Shown: positions 58,162-64,000 of the stretch, one piece after another
Numbering within the stretch: position 1 is the stretch's first letter
Layout: each line of letters begins with the position of its first letter
DNA from: Aerococcus viridans
GTDB taxonomy: Bacteria > Bacillota > Bacilli > Lactobacillales > Aerococcaceae
Length of the DNA: 64,000 nt
Assembly (NCBI RefSeq): GCF_002871935.1
Contig: NZ_PNHQ01000008.1
Location: forward strand, 30,163-94,162
Direction of reading: 5' to 3'
Translations under genes and position numbers: made by a program
The notes under the pieces: model-generated
What the model was told of the DNA's origin: nothing
What the model saw: the letters and a program-made list of their open reading frames with translations, nothing else
Database searches by the model: none

Positions 58162-58716
58162 TTAGAATTTATCTACTTGGTCGTAGTCTACTTCTGCTAA
58201 TGTTTCACGTCCAAACATTTCTACAGTAAGTTTCAACTTGCCGTGTTCTGCGTCGATTTCTTGAACGCGGCCTTCCATACCATCAAAAGCACCATCAATA
58301 ACCTTAACTACTTCATCAATTTCAAATGAAATATCACGGTTACGGCCACCTTCACCAAGGCTAGCTAAGATGTTACGAACTTCATCCGGTAATAAAGGGG
58401 TTGGTTTTGAACCTTGACCATGAGAACCTAAGAAACCAGTAACACCTGGCGTATTACGAACAACAAACCATGCTTCATCTGACATGATCATTTCAACTAA
58501 TACATAGCCAGGGAAATTTTTAACTTTAACAATCTTCTCTTTACCTGATTTGGTTTTTTCCACATGCTCTTCTTCAGGTACGATTACGCGATAAATATAA
58601 TCTTCCATGTTCATTGAAGTAATACGCATTTCCAAGTTTTGTTTAACTTTATTTTCATATCCTGCGTAAGTATGGATTACATACCACTCTTTACCAATTT
58701 CGATTTCTTGTACCAT
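58162..58716 (-). CDS. nusG: Transcription termination/antitermination factor NusG
   Basis: 184 residues: NGN domain (KEWYVIHTYAGYENKVKQNL near 9-28; FPGYVLVEMIM) and a C-terminal KOW domain (EVVKVIDGAFDGMEGRVQEID). The start is the ATG at 58716 with AAAAGGAG 7 nt upstream. secE and rpmG, usually just before nusG, are absent here. Confidence 0.95.
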   Translation of the reverse strand: MVQEIEIGKEWYVIHTYAGYENKVKQNLEMRITSMNMEDYIYRVIVPEEEHVEKTKSGKEKIVKVKNFPGYVLVEMIMSDEAWFVVRNTPGVTGFLGSHGQGSKPTPLLPDEVRNILASLGEGGRNRDISFEIDEVVKVIDGAFDGMEGRVQEIDAEHGKLKLTVEMFGRETLAEVDYDQVDKF

Positions 58717-58769
58717 CGATATACTCCTTTTCTTAATACATTGATAACTGATCAACTTCAAGGCAAATT

Positions 58770-58825
58770 AAAAAACCTTCCTCGTATGAAAGGTTTTCTC
58801 TTCGCTTTATTCGAGGCCCATTATA
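58770..58825 (-). promoter_or_regulatory. nusG promoter and leader terminator
   Basis: Reverse strand extended -10 TGTTATAAT (58828-58820). About 20 nt into the transcript is AAAACCTT/AAGGTTTT (58797-58790/58779-58772) followed by TTAATT, a possible attenuator. Confidence 0.55.
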
Positions 58826-58829
58826 ACAC

Positions 58830-59377
58830 AACAAGTAAGCGTCTGCCATAACGACTTTTCATTAAAAATAGATAAGCCACCCATCCATATATATAATAAT
58901 CCGCTAGTTTTCTTATTGCAAAATCATAATTTAAGATCCTCTTTATCCTAAACCATCCTTAACATTTTGTTTTAGTGATTAAAATCACATGAGTAAAAAT
59001 GATAAAACTTCAAATTCCTATGACGTCTAAAAAAATATTTATCACGATTACATAGCCGTTTTACCTAAAATATAACAATCATAAAGCATACAAATTTTAC
59101 CTAATAAAATTTAATTTCATAAATATGTTTTTTAAACAAAAAACTGATATTGTGAATGAAGTCACTTAGCGTTATCCTATAATCGTTCGTTGGAAACGTT
59201 TTTATCTTGAGGGGGGATACGGTCTTTTGTATTTCTCATTAGTTAGATGAACATAATGAAACTATTGTTAAGATGATGGATATTGATTGGCGATGCTTAT
59301 AAAAGTGACCCGCCTAATATCTCAGCATATTAGCAGCTAAAAAAAATATTTATATCAATATAAAGGGGCATATTTAG
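58830..59377. other. AT-rich regulatory region upstream of the reductase operon
   Basis: No gene is seen in about 550 bp. It holds GTGATTAAAATCAC near 58975, a Crp/Fnr-like palindrome TGTGAATGAAGTCACT at 59151-59166, TATAAT at 59178-59183, and TGGAAACGTTTTTA at 59191-59204, close to the CcpA cre consensus. The leader to the first gene is then about 185 nt. Confidence 0.5.
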
Positions 59378-59989
59378 ATGAATTTTATTGCTATTGTAGG
59401 CACCAATTCAAGCCGTTCTACAAATAGAAAACTATTGCAATTTATAGCAAAACACTTTGCAGATCAAGCAAATATCGAAGTAGTAGAAATTGCTGATATA
59501 CCAGCTTTCAATGAGCCTAAAGATACACCGGCTCCGCAAGCTGTAACGCAACTCGCTAAAAAGATTGAAGAATCTGATGGGGTCATTATTAGTACGCCTG
59601 AATATGACCACTCTATTCCAGCACAGTTAAAATCTGTATTAGAGTGGATGTCTTATTCATACCAACCTTTTATCAATAAGCCTGTAATGATTACTGGTGC
59701 TTCATTAGGAAGCTTAGGTTCTTCCAGAGCCCAAATACATCTACGTCAAATTTTAGACTCTCCAGAAATTAAAGCGCGTATTATGCCAAGTTCTGAGTAC
59801 TTATTAAGTCATTCTGGTGATGCCTTCAACGAAGAGGGACAGCTCGTTTACGAAGACAAAGTGACAGAATTAGAAGAACTATTTACTGAATTCTTACAAT
59901 TCGTCAAAATTAATCAGCAACTCATCGCTTCCCATGACCATCAAACTTTACGTCGTCATGAATTTTCATGGAAGGACATTATAGATTAA
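59378..59989 (+). CDS. NAD(P)H-dependent FMN reductase-like flavoprotein
   Basis: A 203-residue flavodoxin-fold protein of the NADPH-dependent FMN reductase family: IVGTNSSRSTNRKLLQF (near 5-21), the family motif STPEYDHSIPAQLKSVLEWM (near 71-90) and GSSRAQIHLRQIL. It is closely similar to the N-terminal domain of the next gene's product, so the two probably arose by duplication. Paired with that protein it may pass electrons from NADH. Confidence 0.85.
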   Translation: MNFIAIVGTNSSRSTNRKLLQFIAKHFADQANIEVVEIADIPAFNEPKDTPAPQAVTQLAKKIEESDGVIISTPEYDHSIPAQLKSVLEWMSYSYQPFINKPVMITGASLGSLGSSRAQIHLRQILDSPEIKARIMPSSEYLLSHSGDAFNEEGQLVYEDKVTELEELFTEFLQFVKINQQLIASHDHQTLRRHEFSWKDIID

Positions 59990-60006
59990 GAAAGGAAATT
60001 ATATAT

Positions 60007-62439
60007 ATGAAATTTGTCGGTATTGTTGGTACTAATGCTAAAACTTCTTACAATCGCTTACTTTTAAATTTTATGGCAAAGCATTTTACAGAAGATGAAA
60101 TTGAAATAATCGAAATTGATACAGTACCTATGTTTAATGAAACGGATGACCAAACAAATCACCCTGCGATTCAAGATATAGCACAAAAGATTCAAGATGC
60201 AGATGGGGTCATTATTGGAACACCTGAACATAACCACTCTATCCCTTCAGCACTAAAAAGTGTTATCGAATGGTTATCTTTTAAAATTCATCCACTTGAA
60301 GATAAACCCGTCATGATTGTGGGCGCATCTTATTCTGTTCAAGGTTCATCTCGTTCACAACTGCACCTACGTCAAATTCTTGATGCACCCGGTGTAAATG
60401 CAATCGTTATGCCTGGTAGTGAGTTTTTATTAGGACAAGCACACACTGCTTTTGATGAAGATAATAACCTTAAGGATGAACGAACTGTTAAATTCTTAGA
60501 GAGTTGCTTCAAAAAATTCAAGCGGTTTACACAAGTGGCCACAATTTTAAGTATTCCCGAAGAATTAAACTTTAAGCCTGGTGAATATCATGTAACTGCT
60601 GTTGGACACAACGGTGATTTACCAATGGTTGTTCGTTTCTCAGAGAATAGAATTGAATCTATTGATATTGATTCAAGTGGCGAAACAGAAGGTATTGCTG
60701 ATTTAGTGTTTAAACGTATTCCAGAAGAAATTATCGAAGGTCAAACACTAAATGTTGATACTATCTCTGGTGCATCCCTAACATCTAACGGTGTGATTGA
60801 TGGTGTGGCAGATGCTGCTGACCAAGCTGGTTTTGATTCTAACCTATTACGTAAAAGACCTAAAAACGCACAAGTAAATCAGTCTAAATCACCTATTGAG
60901 ATGGATATGGATGTAGTTGTTATTGGTTCCGGTGGTGCTGGTCTAGCAGCTGCAGCAGCAGCTTTAGATGAGGGTGCTTCTGTTGCAGTACTTGAAAAAT
61001 TCCCAGTTATTGGTGGTAATACAACCCGTACTGGTGGACAAATAAATGCAGCCGACCCTGAATGGCAACGACAATTCCCAGCTATTAAAGGGGAATTAGA
61101 GTCATTAAAAAAACTATATGCATATGATAGTAACGATTTACCTGAGGAGTATCGGGGTTATTTCAATGAATTGAAAGCTGAGCTTGACCAATACTTTGAT
61201 GATATTGAGAACAAAGGTGAAAACTACTTATTTGACTCTGTAAACTTGCATACCATCCAAACCTACTTCGGTGGTTATCGCCAAGATAAAGATGGCAACA
61301 AGATCTATGGAGACGCTAAACTTGTTCATTATTTAGCCGAACACGCTGTAGAAACAATCAACTGGTTGAAAGAGAAAGGTGTCGAATTCGATGAATCTTA
61401 TGTAACCGAACCAGTTGGAGCTACTTGGCGACGGGCACGTGAACCGAAAGAAGCTGAAGGGTTTGGATTTATTAATCCATTACTACAATATATAGAAGCG
61501 AATAATGGTCAAGTTCTCACAGAAACTAAGGCGGATTCTTTCATGATAGAAGATGGTCAGATCATTGGCATCAATGCTACGGGTAAAGATAAACAACCTA
61601 TTCGTATTCGTGTGAAGAAAGGTGTTGTACTAGCAACAGGTGGTTACGGTGCAAATATCAAACTCATCAAACAATACGACAACTACTGGAAAAGCCTACC
61701 AGATAATATCCCAACCACAAACTCTCCTGCCTTAACTGGGGATGGTATCTTAATGGGACAATCGGTTGATGCAGACGTAGTAGGTATGGAATTTGTTCAA
61801 TTAATGCCAAGTGCAGACCCAATCACCGGAAATATCTTTAGCGGTATCGACTGCCCACCAACAGATTTTGTTTTTGTAAACAAGGAAGGAAAACGGTTTG
61901 TTGATGAATACGCATCTCGTGACGTACTTGCGAATGCCTTATTTGAACAAGGTGGCGTTATTTATAATATTTCTGATGCAGAAATTGCTAAAACACGTTT
62001 CAATTCTACAGATGAAAAACTAGAAAATGATATTAAAAATAAAGCGTGCTTTAAGGCAGATACATTAGAAGATTTAGCGAAACAAATAGATATCGATCCA
62101 GAAATTTTTGTTGATACTATTGAAAAATACAACTCATACGTTGAAGAAGGCTATGATCCAGAATTCCATAAATCATCCTTTAACCATAAGGTGGAGGTTG
62201 CACCATTCTACGCTACACCACGTAGCCCTGCTACTCACCACACTATGGGTGGATTAAAAATTAACAGTAAGACCCAAGTAATGGATACTAAAGGTCATAC
62301 GATAAAAGGGTTATATGCTGCTGGTGAAGTGGCTGGTGGTATTCACGCTGGAAATCGTTTAGGCGGAAATGCACTTGCTGACATCTTTATTTTTGGACGC
62401 TTAGCTGGTCATCAAGCAGCTACAGAAACTGCAAATTAA
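60007..62439 (+). CDS. Three-domain flavoprotein reductase: FMN_red, FMN_bind and fumarate-reductase-like FAD domain
   Basis: 810 residues. Residues 1-185 form an FMN reductase domain (GTPEHNHSIPSALKSVIEWL). About 195-285 is an FMN-binding domain with a covalent-FMN-type motif DTISGASLTSNGV, in which Ser replaces the usual Thr of SGAT. About 300-810 is a fumarate reductase/urocanate reductase-like FAD domain (DVVVIGSGGAGLAAAAAALD; GAARRIHAGNRLGGNAL-like end GIHAGNRLGGNALADI). No signal peptide, so cytoplasmic. The same layout is known in NADH-dependent fumarate, acrylate and (hydroxy)cinnamate reductases. The substrate is probably a 2-enoate; exact acceptor unknown. The ATG at 60007 is chosen because the protein aligns from MKFVGIVGTN. 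Confidence 0.85.
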   Translation: MKFVGIVGTNAKTSYNRLLLNFMAKHFTEDEIEIIEIDTVPMFNETDDQTNHPAIQDIAQKIQDADGVIIGTPEHNHSIPSALKSVIEWLSFKIHPLEDKPVMIVGASYSVQGSSRSQLHLRQILDAPGVNAIVMPGSEFLLGQAHTAFDEDNNLKDERTVKFLESCFKKFKRFTQVATILSIPEELNFKPGEYHVTAVGHNGDLPMVVRFSENRIESIDIDSSGETEGIADLVFKRIPEEIIEGQTLNVDTISGASLTSNGVIDGVADAADQAGFDSNLLRKRPKNAQVNQSKSPIEMDMDVVVIGSGGAGLAAAAAALDEGASVAVLEKFPVIGGNTTRTGGQINAADPEWQRQFPAIKGELESLKKLYAYDSNDLPEEYRGYFNELKAELDQYFDDIENKGENYLFDSVNLHTIQTYFGGYRQDKDGNKIYGDAKLVHYLAEHAVETINWLKEKGVEFDESYVTEPVGATWRRAREPKEAEGFGFINPLLQYIEANNGQVLTETKADSFMIEDGQIIGINATGKDKQPIRIRVKKGVVLATGGYGANIKLIKQYDNYWKSLPDNIPTTNSPALTGDGILMGQSVDADVVGMEFVQLMPSADPITGNIFSGIDCPPTDFVFVNKEGKRFVDEYASRDVLANALFEQGGVIYNISDAEIAKTRFNSTDEKLENDIKNKACFKADTLEDLAKQIDIDPEIFVDTIEKYNSYVEEGYDPEFHKSSFNHKVEVAPFYATPRSPATHHTMGGLKINSKTQVMDTKGHTIKGLYAAGEVAGGIHAGNRLGGNALADIFIFGRLAGHQAATETAN

Positions 62440-62451
62440 TGAGGTGAAAGC

Positions 62452-63789
62452 ATGTATATTTTAGGTTTAATAGGTTTATTACTTGCGATTATTGCAGTGA
62501 TTACTTTATCCTTTAGAGGTTTAAAGATGATTATTGCCGCACCACTGAGTGCGTTAATCATTATTTTAGCCAATCAAATGAATATCTTTGGGGCTTTAGT
62601 TGGCCCCGAGAATTCATATATGAGTGGTCTAGCCAATTTCTTAATTAAAAATTTCGGTATCTTTTTACTTGGGGCTATCCTTGGACAGTATATGGACCGA
62701 AGTGGCGCAACCAAATCAATTGCTGCCTCTTTACTCAAGCGTGTTGGGACTGAAAACCCTTTTAAAGTATTAATGGCGTTAACACTTATTGGTGCTATCC
62801 TAACTTACGGTGGTATTAGTTTATTCGTTGTTTTCTTTACACTCATCCCACTAGCACGCCCTATCTTCAAAGAATTAGATATCAACTGGTCATTAGTATC
62901 CTTACCACTATTCTTTGGTGCTGGTACATTTACCATGTCTATGCTTCCTGGGACACCTTCTATACAAAACGCTGTGCCAACAACTGTTCTAGGAACAAAT
63001 CTAATGGCAGCGCCTTTATTAGGTATCATAGGATTTGCAACCATGTTTATTTTCGGTACTTGGTATATGCACTTCGTACTTAATCGTAGTATTCAGCGAA
63101 ATGAAAACTTCTATTCTTACCTTGAAAATGATGAATCTAAGATTCAAGCCGCTAAAGAAGAAGAAATGACTGATCATAAAAAGCTACCAGGTTTTACATT
63201 GAGCATCATGCCATTAGTGATTCTAATTGCTGTGATCTTCATCTTTAGTAAAGTGGAAAATATTATCTTAATTGCACTAGCACTGACAATCTGTCTATGT
63301 GCCGTGTTATTTAATGGCTATATTGATGATCATACTGGGGTATTGAATGATGGTGCTACTGGGGCTGTTGGTTCAGCATTCGGTGCCGCTAGTGCTGTAG
63401 CTTTCGGTGCTGTATTAACAACTGCGCCTGCGTTTGAAAGTGTTAAAAACTTTTTACTACGTATGCCTGGTCCAGCCCTTGTGAGTCTTGGGGTTATTAC
63501 TGCATTATTATCACCTGTAATGGGGGCTACTGGGGCTATTAGTACTGTGATCACACAATTAGGTGAAACCTATGTTTCAATGGGGATTCCAGCAGAGGTT
63601 GTGCACAGAGTCGCTGTAATTGCCGGTGGTGCTTTAACCTTTATCCCACAATCAGGAGCTGTGATTACCTTTAATGCCGTTAGTGGTTTGAACTTCAAAC
63701 ACGGCTTTATTCATGCCTGCATTTTAAGTAACGTAGGCTTTATCATCAGCTTAATTACCGTAATATTAGCAGCACAACTACTATATTAA
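62452..63789 (+). CDS. GntP-family organic acid permease
   Basis: A 445-residue membrane protein with about 12 hydrophobic segments and GntP-type motifs ILTYGGISLFVVFFTLIPLA (near 110-129) and the C-terminal IPQSGAVITFNAVSGL. The family carries gluconate, hydroxybutyrate and similar acids. It begins 12 bp after the reductase gene and so probably imports that enzyme's acceptor or exports its product. Confidence 0.82.
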   Translation: MYILGLIGLLLAIIAVITLSFRGLKMIIAAPLSALIIILANQMNIFGALVGPENSYMSGLANFLIKNFGIFLLGAILGQYMDRSGATKSIAASLLKRVGTENPFKVLMALTLIGAILTYGGISLFVVFFTLIPLARPIFKELDINWSLVSLPLFFGAGTFTMSMLPGTPSIQNAVPTTVLGTNLMAAPLLGIIGFATMFIFGTWYMHFVLNRSIQRNENFYSYLENDESKIQAAKEEEMTDHKKLPGFTLSIMPLVILIAVIFIFSKVENIILIALALTICLCAVLFNGYIDDHTGVLNDGATGAVGSAFGAASAVAFGAVLTTAPAFESVKNFLLRMPGPALVSLGVITALLSPVMGATGAISTVITQLGETYVSMGIPAEVVHRVAVIAGGALTFIPQSGAVITFNAVSGLNFKHGFIHACILSNVGFIISLITVILAAQLLY

Positions 63790-63803
63790 TGTTGATTTTA
63801 ATC

Positions 63804-63850
63804 AATAGGATTGATCCTTTTAATTCAAGTGATCAATCCTATTTTTTTAG
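63804..63850 (+). terminator. Terminator of the reductase-permease operon
   Basis: 13-bp stem AATAGGATTGATC/GATCAATCCTATT followed by TTTTTT. Confidence 0.9.
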
Positions 63851-63860
63851 GTTCTATGAT

Positions 63861-63910
63861 AAATAGTGTTGGTGGGAAATTCTTAGGAATTTCCGCCAGC
63901 ACTATTTTTG
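63861..63910. terminator. Second long inverted repeat
   Basis: AAATAGTG, TGG and GGAAATTC pair with GAATTTCC, CCA and CACTATTT across small bulges, then TTGG. It is either a second terminator or the end of a mobile element related to the following gene. Confidence 0.5.
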
Positions 63911-63981
63911 GATATACAAAAAGGCCATGAAATCCTAAAATAAAGTAAATCACCACAATATACTTGAAAGAAGGAAAATTC

Positions 63982-64000
63982 ATGACCTATTCACCTATTA
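63982..64000 (+). CDS. Start of a gene cut by the window edge
   Basis: ATG at 63982 (MTYSPI) preceded by GAAGGAAAA. Only six codons are visible. A transposase is possible but cannot be shown. Confidence 0.4.

Overview
The window looks like chromosome from a low-GC Gram-positive bacterium of the order Lactobacillales. Supporting signs are an S(MK)-box (SAM-III) element in front of metK, a T-box leader, RNA polymerase delta subunit (rpoE), an Rgg-type regulator, an NADH oxidase, AAGGAGG ribosome binding sites, and gene neighbourhoods such as yabA-trmN6-yazA-rsmI and dnaX-ybaB-recR-tmk-holB. Aerococcaceae or Carnobacteriaceae would fit, but I cannot fix the genus from the sequence alone. Most of the window is housekeeping. 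There is no rRNA, CRISPR array, prophage or intact insertion sequence.

Layout. 1-3.3 kb: start of a membrane protein, an MFS transporter, and pyrE/pyrF behind a strong promoter and a structured attenuating leader. 3.5-6.25 kb: a methyl-cycle unit (luxS, a decayed short-chain dehydrogenase, metQ, mtnN) behind a T-box. 6.3-9.9 kb: a decayed region, then pyrG with a GGGC-start attenuator, rpoE and a DUF1934 gene. 10-17.3 kb: lipoyl/octanoyl transferase, HD phosphohydrolase, aldo/keto reductase, aminotransferase, a membrane protein and a FAD oxidoreductase. 17.3-18 kb: mscL followed by tandem hairpin units with compensatory changes. 18.2-21.6 kb: a yabA-rsmI operon. 22-25.8 kb: GNAT, birA, bioY, and a divergent rgg plus a 21-residue hydrophobic peptide. 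25.8-32 kb: holB, tmk, recR, ybaB, dnaX and metK. 32.1-34.5 kb: a broken P-type ATPase. 34.6-35 kb: tRNA-Val, tRNA-Lys and tRNA-Thr. 35-44.4 kb: prepilin peptidase, a PP2C-like phosphatase, and rpoB-rpoC with a leader terminator. 44.4-50 kb: NADH oxidase and a glycine-betaine ABC transporter with two binding proteins. 50.2-54.5 kb: a methyltransferase and a Mn/Zn-type ABC transporter. 54.7-58.8 kb: rplL-rplJ, rplA-rplK, phoU and nusG. 59-64 kb: a flavin-dependent reductase pair plus a GntP-type permease, then the start of another gene.

How it works together. RNA-based control is unusually dense: T-box (methionine salvage), S(MK) box (SAM synthesis), CTP-sensing attenuator (pyrG), an unclassified pyrF leader, an rpoB leader terminator, L10 and probable L1 ribosomal leaders, and a nusG leader terminator. 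The main leads are: (i) a divergent rgg plus short hydrophobic peptide gene, a likely peptide-pheromone circuit; (ii) two tandem hairpin units after mscL whose helices differ in sequence but keep pairing; (iii) the pyrF leader; (iv) a three-gene reductase/permease cassette that probably disposes of electrons onto an unsaturated carboxylate; (v) two betaine-binding proteins without a lipobox cysteine.
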